Shown here: positions 34,529 to 44,856 of the stretch, in pieces
Layout: every line of letters begins with the position of its first letter
How positions within the stretch are numbered: the stretch's first letter is position 1
Assembly: GCA_035529075.1 (NCBI GenBank)
Contig: DATKXK010000010.1
Location: 291,401-355,400, forward strand
Direction: 5' to 3'
Length of the DNA: 64,000 nucleotides
Source: Acidobacteriota bacterium
GTDB taxonomy: Bacteria; Zixibacteria; MSB-5A5; GN15; FEB-12
Program-made: the position numbers and the translations under genes
Notes under the pieces: generated by a model
What the model saw: the letters and a program-made list of their open reading frames with translations, nothing else
Told to the model about the DNA's origin: nothing
The model's database searches: none

Positions 34529-35275
34529 GTGCAGAAGCTTGAACCCAAAGCGATAATCTTCGATCTCGGCTCCACCCTTATCGAGTACGAGGCCGTACCG
34601 TGGGATGAGTTGAGCGCCGTCTGCGTGGCCGCGGCCCGGACGGAGCTGGTGCGCAAGGGAATCTCCCTTCCCGGTCAGGAGGAATTCATCGCTGCCTTCG
34701 ATCAGGTACGGCAGGCGTATCGGGAGCGGGCGCAGAGTGACCTGACGGAATGGAACGTGCTGCAGGTGGCCGCAGGGCTGTTTGAGGCGATCGGTGTCCG
34801 GTACGACGAGCCTTTGCTTCAGGTCTTCTTTGATGCCTACTACGTGCCCGTGGGCGAGCAACTTTTCGCCTTCGAGGACACGGTGCCCACTCTGCAGACG
34901 TTGAGGGGACAGTTCCCGGTCATCGGTCTGGTTTCCAACACCGTTTTTCCCGAGGAAGCGCATCTGCGGGAACTGGACCGCTTCGGGATCAGCCCGTATC
35001 TGGATTTCACGTTGTTCAGTTCCACCTTCAAGCTCAGAAAGCCGCATCCGGACATTTTCTACCGGGCGGCCAATCTGGCGGGCTACGCGCCGTCCGAATG
35101 CGTCTACGTCGGTGATCGCTACGTCGAGGACGTCCAGGGGCCGAACGCGGTCGGTATGCCGGCGGTTCTCAAGGTCAAGCCGGGGCGAGTCTATCCGGAC
35201 GACATGCCCGCTGCCGTGCGGAGGATTGACACGCTTTCGGGACTGCTTGAACACCTCGAAAACGGGGTGGACTGA
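34529..35275 (+). CDS. HAD superfamily hydrolase with altered motif I
   Basis: 248 residues; KAIIFDLGSTLIEYEA is HAD motif I, motif II is in GLVSNTVFPE, motif III at FKLRKPHPDIFYRAA, motif IV VYVGDRYVEDVQGPNAVG. The usual second Asp of DxDGT is Gly here (FDLGST), as in a subset of HAD enzymes, so the general acid must be supplied otherwise or activity may be altered. GTG start. Six bases after ddl. Substrate unknown. Confidence 0.83.
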   Translation: MQKLEPKAIIFDLGSTLIEYEAVPWDELSAVCVAAARTELVRKGISLPGQEEFIAAFDQVRQAYRERAQSDLTEWNVLQVAAGLFEAIGVRYDEPLLQVFFDAYYVPVGEQLFAFEDTVPTLQTLRGQFPVIGLVSNTVFPEEAHLRELDRFGISPYLDFTLFSSTFKLRKPHPDIFYRAANLAGYAPSECVYVGDRYVEDVQGPNAVGMPAVLKVKPGRVYPDDMPAAVRRIDTLSGLLEHLENGVD

Positions 35276-35354
35276 GTACCCCTGCCTGAGTATATTCCGT
35301 CTTACCGCCCGATGGGGTTAATGATGATGGTTTTTGACTGGCTGAGGTGAAACT

Positions 35355-36431
35355 TTGGATAAGACTGAACTGCTGCTCAAGGAGATTACGGAGGCCAACG
35401 GCGTCTCCGGGTATGAGGGGGAAGTCCGCAAGATCATGGCCCGCGAATTCAAGGGCCATGTAGACGAGATTGAGTACGACAAGCTGGGCTCGATCATGGG
35501 GGTCAAAAAGGGTACCGACGCGTCGCCGCGTGTGATGGTCGTGGGGCACCTGGATGAGATCGGGTTCATGGTCAAGGAAATTACGGCCGAGGGGTACATC
35601 CGGTTCCTGCCGCTTGGCGGTTGGTGGGGGCACGTAGCACTCGGGCAGCGGATGCGAATTATCACCTCTCGCGGGCCGGTGATCGGGGTGGTGGGAACCA
35701 CTCCGCCACACTTGCTGACCGCCAAGGACAGAGAGAAGGTGGTAGAGGTCAAGGACATGTTCATAGACGTCGGCGCCCAGGAGAAGTTCGACGTCAAAAA
35801 GAAACTGCATATCAAGCTGGGCGACCCGATTGTCCCGGACAGTCTGTTTACCGTCATGGGTAACAGGAAAATGTATATGTCCAAGGCCTTTGACAATCGG
35901 GTGGCGTGCGCCATCACCATCGAGGTGATGCGGAAACTGGATCGGGTCAGGCATGCCAATACAGTGCTCGGTTGCGGTTCCGTACAGGAGGAAGTGGGGC
36001 TGCGCGGCGCCCAGACGCTGGCGCACATGGCCGAGCCCGACGTTTGCATAGTTTGCGACACCGGTGTGGCCCAGGACGTGCCGCCGGACGGTTTCAAGAA
36101 GGAGGAAAAGCTGGGCGCCGGGCCGTGCATCCTGCTGTACGACGCCAGGATGATTCCGAACACCGGCCTGCGGGATTTGTCCATCGCGACGGCCAGGGCG
36201 AACAAAATCCCCTACCACCTGTCGTACATGGAGCGCGGCGCCACCGACGGCGGCCCGGTCCATCTCAGCCGCAGCGGTGTGCCGTCAATCGTTATCGGCC
36301 CGCCGGTGCGCTACGTGCACAGCCATAATGGAATACTCAATCGATCCGATTATGACAATAGTATCAGGCTCATCGTTGAGCTGATCAAGAAGCTCGACGC
36401 CAAGACAGTGCGCTCGCTAACCAGGGACTAA
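35355..36431 (+). CDS. M42 family aminopeptidase/endoglucanase-like peptidase
   Basis: 358 residues. Binuclear metal ligands seen as His in MVVGHLDEIGF, Asp in KAFDNRVACAI, Glu-Glu in SVQEEVGLRGA, Asp in VCDTGVAQDV and His in YVHSHNGIL, all in M42 order. Large oligomeric peptidase acting on cytosolic peptides. TTG start 35355 is preceded by GAGGTGA at a good spacing. Stands between the HAD gene and cysS. Confidence 0.94.
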   Translation: MDKTELLLKEITEANGVSGYEGEVRKIMAREFKGHVDEIEYDKLGSIMGVKKGTDASPRVMVVGHLDEIGFMVKEITAEGYIRFLPLGGWWGHVALGQRMRIITSRGPVIGVVGTTPPHLLTAKDREKVVEVKDMFIDVGAQEKFDVKKKLHIKLGDPIVPDSLFTVMGNRKMYMSKAFDNRVACAITIEVMRKLDRVRHANTVLGCGSVQEEVGLRGAQTLAHMAEPDVCIVCDTGVAQDVPPDGFKKEEKLGAGPCILLYDARMIPNTGLRDLSIATARANKIPYHLSYMERGATDGGPVHLSRSGVPSIVIGPPVRYVHSHNGILNRSDYDNSIRLIVELIKKLDAKTVRSLTRD

Positions 36432-36437
36432 GATGCC

Positions 36438-37832
36438 ATGGCTCTCGTATTCAAGAACAGTCTGACCGGCGCAAGGGAAGAGTTCGTTTCGATCACTCCC
36501 GGGAAAGTGAAGATGTATACATGCGGCCCGACGATATACGGTTACGCGCACATAGGCAACATGCGGACGTTCGTGTTCGAGGATCTCCTGCGGCGCTACC
36601 TGAAGTACAAGGGATACGAGGTTACGCAGGTGATGAACATTACCGACGTTGATGATAAGACTATCCGTGACAGCCAGGCCAAGGGCGTGACGCTGGCCGA
36701 GTATACCAAGCCGTTTGCGGAGGCGTTCTTCGGGGATATCGACGCGTTGAGGATTGAACGCGCCGAACACTATCCGGCCGCGACGGCGCACGTTCCGGAG
36801 ATGGTCGAGATCGTAAGGAAGCTGGTGGAAAGAGGGCTGGCCTACGAGATCGACGGCGACTACTACTTCAGGATATCCGAGTTTCCTGACTACGGCAGGC
36901 TGGGGAACGTTGACGTCAAGGGGCTCAAAGCCGGCGCCCGGGTGGCTGCGGACGAGTACGAGAAAGATTCGGTGTCCGATTTCGCCCTCTGGAAGGCGTG
37001 GGACGAGGCGGACGGCGAAGTCTTCTGGGAGACCGAGCTGGGCAGGGGCCGGCCGGGCTGGCACATCGAGTGCTCCGCCATGTCCATGAAATACCTGGGC
37101 GATCGTTTCGACATCCACACCGGCGGGGTCGACAATATGTTCCCCCACCACGAGAACGAGATTGCCCAGAATCAGGGTGCCACGGGGCATAAGGTCGTCA
37201 ACTATTGGCTGCACTCGGAACATCTTCTGGTCGAGGGCCGGAGGATGTCCAAGTCGCTGGGCAATTTCTACACGCTGCCGGATATTCTGGCCAAGGGCTA
37301 CCCGCCGCTGGCGGTTCGCTACCTGTTGCTGTCCACGTACTACCGGCAGCAGATGAATTTCACGTTCGACGGTCTGGATGCTGCCCGTGCCGCGCTGGAA
37401 CGTTACAGTGACTTTGTGGCCAACCTTGCGGCTTACCCCGGCGGCCGGTCAAGCGGTGAGGCGGAAGGATTCTGCAAGCGGGCCGAGGCGGCTTTTGAGG
37501 AGTCTCTGGATGATGATCTGAACATATCGGGTGCGCTCGGGGCGGTGTTCGATTTTGTTCGCGATATCAACCGGCTTAAGGCCGAGGACAAGCTTGGGGC
37601 CGAGGAGCGCGACCGAGCCCTGACTGTTATCCGCAGGTTTGACACGGTTCTGGATCTGCAGGCTGAAAAGGCCGTACTTGACAGCGAGATAGAGGGACTG
37701 ATCGAGAAGCGAACACAGGCCCGCAAGGAGCGTGATTTCGCCCTGGCCGACAAGATCCGCGATGACCTGGTAGCGATGGGTATTGTGCTCGAGGATACCC
37801 CGCAGGGTGTCCGCTGGAAGAGAAAAGTCTGA
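36438..37832 (+). CDS. cysS: cysteinyl-tRNA synthetase
   Basis: 464 residues, normal length. Zinc Cys and HIGH-like motif in YTCGPTIYGYAHIGNMRTF, the tRNA/active-site GRPGWHIECSAMSMKYLG, the DIHTGGVDNMFPHHENEIAQ segment, and RRMSKSLGNF as the KMSKS motif. C-terminal helical anticodon-binding domain. Six bases after the M42 gene. Confidence 0.98.
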   Translation: MALVFKNSLTGAREEFVSITPGKVKMYTCGPTIYGYAHIGNMRTFVFEDLLRRYLKYKGYEVTQVMNITDVDDKTIRDSQAKGVTLAEYTKPFAEAFFGDIDALRIERAEHYPAATAHVPEMVEIVRKLVERGLAYEIDGDYYFRISEFPDYGRLGNVDVKGLKAGARVAADEYEKDSVSDFALWKAWDEADGEVFWETELGRGRPGWHIECSAMSMKYLGDRFDIHTGGVDNMFPHHENEIAQNQGATGHKVVNYWLHSEHLLVEGRRMSKSLGNFYTLPDILAKGYPPLAVRYLLLSTYYRQQMNFTFDGLDAARAALERYSDFVANLAAYPGGRSSGEAEGFCKRAEAAFEESLDDDLNISGALGAVFDFVRDINRLKAEDKLGAEERDRALTVIRRFDTVLDLQAEKAVLDSEIEGLIEKRTQARKERDFALADKIRDDLVAMGIVLEDTPQGVRWKRKV

Positions 37833-37913
37833 GCGTCCGGCAAAGCTACGGGACGACAGATCGAATCCTCTTGACTTGCCGGGCGGGTGAGTCTTTCCTT
37901 GCAAGTAAGCTAA

Positions 37914-37986
37914 GCCGGCGTAACTCAGTTGGTAGAGTAGCTGATTTGTAATCAGCCTGTCGGGGGTTCGAGTCCCTTCGCCGGCT
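37914..37986 (+). tRNA. tRNA-Thr (anticodon TGT)
   Basis: Acceptor GCCGGCG/CGCCGGC, D-arm TAACTCAGTTGGTAGAGTA, anticodon stem GCTGA/TCAGC enclosing TTTGTAA (anticodon TGT, reading ACA), T-arm GGGGGTTCGAGTCCCTT. Discriminator T. The 3' CCA is not encoded (TTA follows), unlike the Ala and Tyr tRNAs here. A TTGACT lies upstream but no good -10. Confidence 0.97.
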
Positions 37987-37993
37987 TATTCTG

Positions 37994-38022
37994 TTTACAG
38001 GCACCTGAAGCGTGCGTATAGT
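37994..38022 (+). promoter_or_regulatory. promoter of the rml surface-glycan locus
   Basis: TTTACA (37994-37999), a 17-base spacer and TATAGT (38017-38022), each 5 of 6 to consensus. rmlB starts 59 bases later. Confidence 0.65.
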
Positions 38023-38080
38023 CGCGATGTAAATCGATCCGGCACGTTCGACAGACAGCGGGACCACACCGGGGGATGCA

Positions 38081-39142
38081 TTGGACCTCGACAGGTACAC
38101 GAGAAGAATAGTCGTCACCGGCGGGGCCGGTTTCATCGGTTCCAACCTCCTGCTGTACTTGGTGGCGAAGTGTCCGGACTACCTGTTTATCAACGTTGAC
38201 TGCCTGACGTACGCGGCGAACCTGGGCAATCTGGCCTCCATCGAGAATCTCCCCAATTACCGCTTCGAGAGAATCGATATCCGCGACTATCCCCGGATTC
38301 AGGACTGCTTTGAGCGGTATCGAGTCGACAGCCTGATCCACCTGGCCGCCGAGTCACACGTTGATCGGTCCATCATCGGGCCGGCGCCGTTTATTGACAC
38401 GAACATAGTGGGGACGTTCAACCTGCTCGAGGCGGCCCGTCGCCGTCTCGGCCAGACGGGCAGTTTCCGTTTTCACCACGTTTCCACCGATGAGGTTTTC
38501 GGCTCACTGGGTCCTGAGGGTTACTTTTCGGAACAGAGCGCGTACGGCCCGAACTCCCCGTATTCGGCGTCGAAAGCGGCCGCCGACCACCTCGTGCGGG
38601 CATATCACCGGACGTACGGTCTTGATACGGTCACGACGAATTGTTCGAACAACTACGGGCCTTTCCAGTTTCCGGAGAAACTGATTCCGCTCATGATTCG
38701 TAATGCCGGGGCCGGCCAGCCGCTGCCGGTGTACGGCGATGGCGAGCACGTCCGTGACTGGCTGTACGTGGTCGATCATTGCGAGGCGCTTGACCTGGTG
38801 TTTCACCGCGGTGAGACGGGTCAGACCTACACGATCGGCGGGCAGTGTGAAATCCGGAACATCGACATGGTTCGCAGGATCTGCCGCATACTTGACGAGA
38901 AACTCGGCGGCGGCCCCCGGGAGGATCTCATAACCCTGGTCAAAGACCGTCCGGGCCATGACCGCCGCTATGCGATCGATCCTTCACGGGTGCAGCGCGA
39001 ACTGGGCTGGACGGCCCGTGTCGGGCTTGACGAGGGCCTGCGCCGGACGGTTCAGTGGTACGTTGATAATGCCGACTGGCTGCAACGGTGTGTCAGCGGC
39101 GAATACCGCAAGTACTATGACATGATGTATTCAGATCGCTGA
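38081..39142 (+). CDS. rfbB: dTDP-glucose 4,6-dehydratase
   Basis: 353 residues. NAD-binding [33 protein letters not shown], and catalytic [17 protein letters not shown] (Tyr-x3-Lys), with [13 protein letters not shown] carrying the Asp/Glu pair of the dehydratase. Second step of dTDP-rhamnose synthesis. TTG start 38081, after GGGGGA; first gene of the glycan operon. Confidence 0.96.
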   Translation: MDLDRYTRRIVVTGGAGFIGSNLLLYLVAKCPDYLFINVDCLTYAANLGNLASIENLPNYRFERIDIRDYPRIQDCFERYRVDSLIHLAAESHVDRSIIGPAPFIDTNIVGTFNLLEAARRRLGQTGSFRFHHVSTDEVFGSLGPEGYFSEQSAYGPNSPYSASKAAADHLVRAYHRTYGLDTVTTNCSNNYGPFQFPEKLIPLMIRNAGAGQPLPVYGDGEHVRDWLYVVDHCEALDLVFHRGETGQTYTIGGQCEIRNIDMVRRICRILDEKLGGGPREDLITLVKDRPGHDRRYAIDPSRVQRELGWTARVGLDEGLRRTVQWYVDNADWLQRCVSGEYRKYYDMMYSDR

Positions 39143-39150
39143 GGACGTCG

Positions 39151-40044
39151 ATGGCGGGTGCGATAAAGAAGGGAATCATTCTGGCCGGCGGCAGCGGCAC
39201 GCGGCTGTATCCCGTGACGCAGGTTGCCTGCAAGCAACTGATGCCGATCTACGACAAGCCCATGGTTTTCTATCCGCTCTCCACCCTGATGCTTTTCGGC
39301 ATAACCGAGATTCTCGTCATTTCGACACCGGCCGACATCAGGCGCTTTGAAAACCTGCTTGGCGACGGCAGCCGCCTCGGCCTGAGGATTTCCTACGCTG
39401 TGCAACCGGAGCCGGCGGGGATAGCCCAGGCGTTCCTTATCGGCGAGGAATTCATCGGCCGCGATCCGGTGGCGCTGATCCTCGGTGACAACATATTCTA
39501 TGGGGTTTACGATTTCCTGCGCCAGGCACGTGACTTCTCGGAAGGTGCGATGGTATTCGGTTACTACGTGAAAGATCCGGAACGTTACGGGGTGATCGGG
39601 TTTGACGAGCAGGGTCGGGCTGTTTCGATTGAGGAGAAACCCGTCCGGCCGAAATCGAACTATGCCGTTACGGGCCTGTACCTTTACGACTCCGAGGTAG
39701 TGTCAATTGCCAGAGGCCTGCGGCCGTCATCGCGCGGTGAGTTGGAGATCACCGACGTCAACCGGGCCTACCTGCAGCGGGGCAGGTTAAAGGTCGTCAG
39801 GCTGGGGCGCGGTATTGCGTGGCTTGACACCGGCACCCACGAGAGCATGCTCGAGGCCGGCAACTTCATCGCGACGATCGAAAAACGGCAGGGGCAGAAG
39901 ATCGCCTGTACCGAGGAAATCGCCTATCGCATGGGCTACATTGACCGCACGCATATGATGAAAATCATCAACGACATGGCCGACAACAGCTACCGCGGCT
40001 ACCTGCTGGGGGTGATCAAAGAAGTCGATGGCGACGGCTGGTAA
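39151..40044 (+). CDS. rfbA: glucose-1-phosphate thymidylyltransferase
   Basis: 297 residues with the nucleotide-binding [45 protein letters not shown] and [16 protein letters not shown] motifs. First step of dTDP-rhamnose synthesis. Eight bases after rfbB; overlaps rfbD by 17 bases. Confidence 0.97.
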   Translation: MAGAIKKGIILAGGSGTRLYPVTQVACKQLMPIYDKPMVFYPLSTLMLFGITEILVISTPADIRRFENLLGDGSRLGLRISYAVQPEPAGIAQAFLIGEEFIGRDPVALILGDNIFYGVYDFLRQARDFSEGAMVFGYYVKDPERYGVIGFDEQGRAVSIEEKPVRPKSNYAVTGLYLYDSEVVSIARGLRPSSRGELEITDVNRAYLQRGRLKVVRLGRGIAWLDTGTHESMLEAGNFIATIEKRQGQKIACTEEIAYRMGYIDRTHMMKIINDMADNSYRGYLLGVIKEVDGDGW

Positions 40045-40924
40045 ACTGCTCGTCACGGGCAGCAAGGGGCAACTGGGGCGCGATCTCGTGCGGCTGTTGT
40101 CTCCTGCCGGCGAAGTGATCGGAGTTGATCTGGGCGACGTGGATGTTTGTGACAGGGGAGGGATTATCAGCCTGGTCGAGTCCGTACGACCGGACGTTGT
40201 CCTTCATGCCGCGGCCTGCACCGACGTGGACGCCTGTGAAACGAACCGCGACCTGGCCTTTGCAGTCAACCAGGAAGGGACGCGTAACGTGGCCCTGGCC
40301 TGCCGGGAGACCGGCGCCGAACTGGTCTACTACTCGACGGACTACGTCTTCGACGGCGAGAAGGGCAGCCCGTACACCGAGGACGATACTCCCAATCCGC
40401 TCAACGTTTACGGTCGCAGCAAGCTGGCCGGGGAAGAGGCCGTTCGCGAAACCCTTGATCGTTTTGCCATTCTCCGCGTGGCCTGGATGTACGGCCGGTA
40501 TGGGAAGAACTTCGTCAAGACGATGCTTGAACTCGGCGGGCGGCAGCGGACAACAGCGGAACGCGGCGGCGAGCCAGAGCCACTCAGGGTCGTCGACGAT
40601 CAGATGGGCAACCCGACGTGGACGGAAGAGGTTGTGCGTCAGACACGGGAGGTAGTCAGGCATCGGCTGACCGGGATTTTCCATGCGACGGCCGAGGGGG
40701 AAGTGTCCTGGTATCAACTTGCGGTGGACGTATTTTCGCTGTTGCGGCAACCGGTGCAGGTAATTCCGTCTACTACGGCGGAGTACCCTCGTCCGGCGGT
40801 GCGTCCAAAGCGCTCCTCGCTGGAGAACGCTCGCCTGAAGGCTGCCGGGTTGAACGTGATGCGCCACTACCGGATTGCGCTGGAGGAATTCGTCGGCCGC
40901 TACGGCCGGGAGCTATGGTCATGA
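40028..40924 (+). CDS. rfbD: dTDP-4-dehydrorhamnose reductase
   Basis: 298 residues. [19 protein letters not shown] Rossmann start, [32 protein letters not shown] and the catalytic [15 protein letters not shown] (Tyr-x3-Lys). Final reduction to dTDP-L-rhamnose. Start ATG 40028 inside the rfbA end; ends in a 4-base overlap with the rmlC-like gene. Confidence 0.96.
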   Translation: MATAGKLLVTGSKGQLGRDLVRLLSPAGEVIGVDLGDVDVCDRGGIISLVESVRPDVVLHAAACTDVDACETNRDLAFAVNQEGTRNVALACRETGAELVYYSTDYVFDGEKGSPYTEDDTPNPLNVYGRSKLAGEEAVRETLDRFAILRVAWMYGRYGKNFVKTMLELGGRQRTTAERGGEPEPLRVVDDQMGNPTWTEEVVRQTREVVRHRLTGIFHATAEGEVSWYQLAVDVFSLLRQPVQVIPSTTAEYPRPAVRPKRSSLENARLKAAGLNVMRHYRIALEEFVGRYGRELWS

Positions 40925-41391
40925 AGTGTGATATCGACGGCGTTATTATTCGAAAGCTGACGTTGCACCACGACGGGCGAGGCTGGCTGACGGAACTTTT
41001 CCGCCGCGACGAGCTCGATCCGGAGGTATTTCCCGCCATGGGATACGTGTCCATGACCAGACCGGGGGTGGCCCGGGGTCCGCACGAGCATACCGACCAG
41101 GCGGACCTGTTCTGCTTTATCGGGCCCTCGACCTTTCGCCTCTACCTGTGGGATAACCGGCCGGGCTCACCGAGTTTCGGGGACAGGTTCTGTATCGATA
41201 TCGGACAGGACAATCCTGCCGCCGTTGTCGTGCCTGCGGGGGTGGTCCATGCCTACAAGAATATCGGGGAGGCGGACGGCCTGGTTTACAATGCGCCGAA
41301 CAGGCTGTATGGCGGCGCCGGCGGAGGCGAGCCGGTCGATGAGATCAGACACGAAGATGATCCGATGACGTCGTTCAAGCTGGACGACTGA
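40921..41391 (+). CDS. rfbC: short dTDP-4-dehydrorhamnose 3,5-epimerase-like cupin
   Basis: 156 residues, shorter than the usual roughly 180. The cupin core VARGPHEHTDQADLFCFIG keeps the His-containing strand where typical RmlC has RGLHYQ; PAGVVHAYKNIG matches the later His strand, and a Tyr follows in PNRLYGG. ATG 40921 is chosen over ATG 40915 for RBS spacing. The operon position (after rmlB-A-D, 4-base overlap) supports the epimerase role, but a related sugar epimerase is possible. Confidence 0.75.
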   Translation: MKCDIDGVIIRKLTLHHDGRGWLTELFRRDELDPEVFPAMGYVSMTRPGVARGPHEHTDQADLFCFIGPSTFRLYLWDNRPGSPSFGDRFCIDIGQDNPAAVVVPAGVVHAYKNIGEADGLVYNAPNRLYGGAGGGEPVDEIRHEDDPMTSFKLDD

Positions 41392-41523
41392 TCCGGAGGG
41401 CGTATCCGTAACCGGGGGCTGATTTTGGTTGATAATCGGCGGCCTTGAGGTTAGGTTGGTCACTCAGCCGGCGGCCCGGTACGCCCCGGAGCGGCCGCGC
41501 TTTCCGGCAGCCCACGGAATTGT

Positions 41524-42663
41524 ATGGACGACGCATATACGAAGACAGAGTGCTTTATCAACGCCCGCTTTCTGACGCAGCCGACCACGGGCGTGCAGCG
41601 GGTGGGTATGGAACTGGTCAAGGCTCTCGATGAGATTCTGGACGGTGACGAGGAAGTTTCGCGGCGGTTCGCCTTTACGATGCTCGCGCCGAAGAACGTC
41701 CGCCACCGAACCGAGTTCAAGCACATCCCGCTGCGGTGCGTGGGGACGTTTAGCGGCCATCTCTGGGAGCAACTCGAACTTCCATGGTACACGCGCAACC
41801 GAATGCTCATTAACCTGTGTAACGTCGCTCCCCTGGTGAAGCGCAACCAGGCGGTGACGATTCATGACGCCATCGTCTTTGCCGTACCGGGGACCTGTTC
41901 AGTAGCGTTCCGGACGTGGTACCGGCTGCTGATCCCGCGACTGGCCAGGTTCAGCCGGGTGCTGGTGACGGACTCGGAGTTCTCCCGGAGGGAGCTGGCC
42001 GGGTACACGCACGTTTCAGCAGACAGGTTCGAGATTATCTCGTTGGGCAGGGAGCATATAGGAGCCGTGGAAGCCGACGAAACGATTCTGGAGGCAATCC
42101 CGAATTCGGACAGACCGTTCCTTCTTGCCGTCAGCAGCCTGAGCCCGCACAAGAATTTTCGGTCGCTCGTGCGCGCCGTCGAACTGCTGGAAGATCAGCA
42201 GTTCAGCATTGTGATCGCCGGTGGCACGAACCGGCGGGTTTTCAGCCGCGAACGTCTTGCCATGCCGGCATCGGCCGTTTCCCTGGGTTACGTGTCGGAC
42301 GGCGCCCTGCGCGCGCTGTACGAGCACGCCGCCGGGTTTGTGTATCCGTCCGTGTACGAGGGTTTTGGCCTGCCGCCCGTCGAGGCAATGGCCTGCGGCT
42401 GTCCGGTAATAGTCTCGTCAATCCCTCCTTTGAGGGAGGTCTGTGGTGATGCCGCACTATACTGCGATCCTCATGATCCGCGGGATATCGCGGCCAGGAT
42501 GACCGAGTTGATGAGCGACAGCCGGCTGCGCGAGCGGCTTATAGAGAAGGGTTACGAGCGGGCCGGCAGGTACAGTTGGCGGCAGGCAGCCGTGCGGTAC
42601 CTGAACGTGCTGTCTCGGGCCATGGGATGCCCGGCACACGGAGCCGTGAGCGTAAAGGGATAG
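41524..42663 (+). CDS. glycosyltransferase, GT4-like
   Basis: 379 residues with the N-terminal TECFINARFLTQPTTGVQRVG and C-terminal GT-B features: FLLAVSSLSPHKNFRSLV and AAGFVYPSVYEGFGLPPVEAMACGCP (Glu-x7-Glu). Retaining GT4-type transferase, cytoplasmic, adding a sugar to the lipid-linked unit. Donor and acceptor unknown. Follows the rml block on the same strand after 132 bases. Confidence 0.9.
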   Translation: MDDAYTKTECFINARFLTQPTTGVQRVGMELVKALDEILDGDEEVSRRFAFTMLAPKNVRHRTEFKHIPLRCVGTFSGHLWEQLELPWYTRNRMLINLCNVAPLVKRNQAVTIHDAIVFAVPGTCSVAFRTWYRLLIPRLARFSRVLVTDSEFSRRELAGYTHVSADRFEIISLGREHIGAVEADETILEAIPNSDRPFLLAVSSLSPHKNFRSLVRAVELLEDQQFSIVIAGGTNRRVFSRERLAMPASAVSLGYVSDGALRALYEHAAGFVYPSVYEGFGLPPVEAMACGCPVIVSSIPPLREVCGDAALYCDPHDPRDIAARMTELMSDSRLRERLIEKGYERAGRYSWRQAAVRYLNVLSRAMGCPAHGAVSVKG

Positions 42664-42725
42664 AGCGACTTTCCGGTCGACCGGGTCGGTCGCATCGGAC
42701 GAACCGTTTACCGTAGAGATGAGCA

Positions 42726-43754
42726 ATGCAGGGACGCGCTTCATTTGACACCGGCGACAACTCGCCTCGCCACGGCGCCGACTCCCGTGCCGTGTCTGAG
42801 ATGGGTAAGGTAAGGCCGGGTTCGGTCGGTGGCACGGCCCTGGTTCTTCTCACGTGCGACCCCGGTGACGGCCTGGCTGCCTGGCTGACATCGCTCGGCT
42901 CACAGACCATCAAGCCGGACCGGCTCCTGCTGATAGACTCGTCGTCGGATGACGGCACGGTTGGGAAAGCGCGGGCCGCGGGCTTTGAGGTTGTGATCAT
43001 TGCCCGGGAGGATTTCAGCCACGGAGGGACGCGACAGGCGGCGGTCGAAATGATTCCTGACGCCGACGTGATCATCTTCCTGACCCAGGATGCCGTGCTG
43101 GTGCATCCGAAGTCACTGGAGCTGTTAATCGAGCGATTTGCCGATCCGAAGGTCGGCGCCGCGTACGGCCGCCAGTTGCCCCGCCCGGGAGCGGGCCCCA
43201 TTGAAGCCCATGCGCGCCTGTTCAACTACCCGAGCCGAAGCGCCGTCCGGGATGCACAAGACATTCCTCGGCTGGGGATAAAGACGTCGTTCATATCCAA
43301 CTCGTTTGCCGCCTGGCGCCGAGCCGCCCTCCTGGAGGTCAAGGGATTCCCTTCGCATACAATCCAGAACGAAGATACGTATGTCGCCTCCAAAATGATC
43401 CTGGGCGGTTGGAAAGTAGCCTACGTGGCCGAGGCCACGGTCTACCATTCTCACCGACACGGATACCGGGAAGAGTTCAGGCGGTATTTCGACATCGGTG
43501 TATTTCATGCGCGAGATCCCTGGATCCGCAGGGCGTTCGGCAACGCCGAGGGTGAAGGCTTCCGCTATGTCAGGTCGGAGTTGAAATACGTCGGGAAACG
43601 CAGGAGATGGGCGATTGCGCCGGCGCTCCTGCGCACCGGCCTGAAGCTGGCAGGCTACAAGCTGGGCAATTTCGAGGCGTACCTTCCCGGGTGGGCTAAG
43701 GGGTATCTGAGCAAGAACGAGCAGTACTGGCGGAAAGGGGCTCGGCGTGGGTAG
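42726..43754 (+). CDS. glycosyltransferase family 2, rhamnosyltransferase-like
   Basis: 342 residues; GT-A fold. ALVLLTCDPGDGLAAWLTSL, LLLIDSSSDDGTVGKARAAG, and FSHGGTRQAAVEM, a motif of rhamnosyltransferases, then FLTQDAVLVHPKSL (DxD-like position) and VKGFPSHTIQNEDTYVASKM. Neighbouring rml genes fit an L-rhamnose donor. Start at ATG 42726 has a weak RBS; an internal ATG 42801 is possible. Confidence 0.87.
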   Translation: MQGRASFDTGDNSPRHGADSRAVSEMGKVRPGSVGGTALVLLTCDPGDGLAAWLTSLGSQTIKPDRLLLIDSSSDDGTVGKARAAGFEVVIIAREDFSHGGTRQAAVEMIPDADVIIFLTQDAVLVHPKSLELLIERFADPKVGAAYGRQLPRPGAGPIEAHARLFNYPSRSAVRDAQDIPRLGIKTSFISNSFAAWRRAALLEVKGFPSHTIQNEDTYVASKMILGGWKVAYVAEATVYHSHRHGYREEFRRYFDIGVFHARDPWIRRAFGNAEGEGFRYVRSELKYVGKRRRWAIAPALLRTGLKLAGYKLGNFEAYLPGWAKGYLSKNEQYWRKGARRG

Positions 43755-44856
43755 CTGCGTGATTTTCGGCGGCGCCGGATTCGTCGGCACACACCTGACA
43801 AAGCGTTTCCTTGAGACGGGCAGGTTCTCGCGGATTCACATTGCCGATATAGCGCCCACTGACCTCGACACCCTGCCGGGAGTGACTTCCTCGAGGACTG
43901 ACGTCCGTGAGCCTATCCCGCGCGATCTGGTACCGGATTCGCCCGCCTGGATATTCAACCTTGCGGCCGTTCACAGGGAGCCCGGGCACGAGGACTACGA
44001 ATACTTCGAAACCAATCTTGCCGGGGCCAGAAACGTCTGTGCGTACGCCGAGGCGCTGAGCTGCCGAAACATCTACTTCACCAGCAGTATCTCGGTCTAC
44101 GGGCCGACTTCGCGGCCGACGACCGAGGACTCGCCCATCCGTCCGGTGACACCATACGGTGCCTCCAAGTATCCCGCGGAACTGATCCACGAGGTGTGGA
44201 GAGGATCCCGGCCGGGGCAGCGTTTGCTTATTTCGCGCCCGGGCGTCTTGTACGGTCCGGGTGATCCGGGCAACATTATGCGGATGATCCGGGCGATCAA
44301 GAAAGGGTATTTTGCCTTTCCCGGCTCCAGTAAGATTTTCAAGTCGTACGGGTACATCTACGGCTTTGTGGACAGCGTTGAATTCATGATGGATCAGTCA
44401 GTTGACCTCATACGGTACAACTACGTCGAGTTTCCGACCCAGAGTCTGGGTGGCCTGGTGCGCGCCGTCAAGGATCATTGCCGCGCCCGGGCGGTGGTGT
44501 TTTCCATCCCGCTGTGGGTTCTGCTGCCCGTTTCGAAACTCGTTCAGCGCCTGTTCGGGTTCCGTAATCCCATTCACCCCGTGCGAGTGAAGAAAGCTGC
44601 CACACCCACGCACATTGTCCCGCAGGTGCTTCGCGACATGGGCTTTGCATTTCGTTATGCGTTTGCCGAATCTCTGAAACACTGGCAGACGGTGGCGGGC
44701 GAGGATTTCGGGTTGGGAACGGATGCAACCAGGCCGGTCGGACGACTGCGCTTCCTGACCAGATCGGGTCGGGCCGGGGCGGCGGCCGAACCGAACAAAC
44801 CGGTCGAGCCGGCGCGGCTGTCCGACCCGCAGGAGAAATCGACGCCGGCCGAATGA
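43747..44856 (+). CDS. NAD-dependent epimerase/dehydratase
   Basis: 369 residues. GSCVIFGGAGFVGTHLTKRF Rossmann motif, IFNLAAVHREPGHEDYEYFE, YFTSSISVYGP and VTPYGASKYPAELIHEVW (Tyr-x3-Lys). Extended SDR acting on a nucleotide sugar. The C-terminal about 50 residues are low-complexity and Ala/Pro/Glu-rich. GTG start 43747, overlapping the GT2 stop. Substrate unknown. Confidence 0.87.
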   Translation: MGSCVIFGGAGFVGTHLTKRFLETGRFSRIHIADIAPTDLDTLPGVTSSRTDVREPIPRDLVPDSPAWIFNLAAVHREPGHEDYEYFETNLAGARNVCAYAEALSCRNIYFTSSISVYGPTSRPTTEDSPIRPVTPYGASKYPAELIHEVWRGSRPGQRLLISRPGVLYGPGDPGNIMRMIRAIKKGYFAFPGSSKIFKSYGYIYGFVDSVEFMMDQSVDLIRYNYVEFPTQSLGGLVRAVKDHCRARAVVFSIPLWVLLPVSKLVQRLFGFRNPIHPVRVKKAATPTHIVPQVLRDMGFAFRYAFAESLKHWQTVAGEDFGLGTDATRPVGRLRFLTRSGRAGAAAEPNKPVEPARLSDPQEKSTPAE

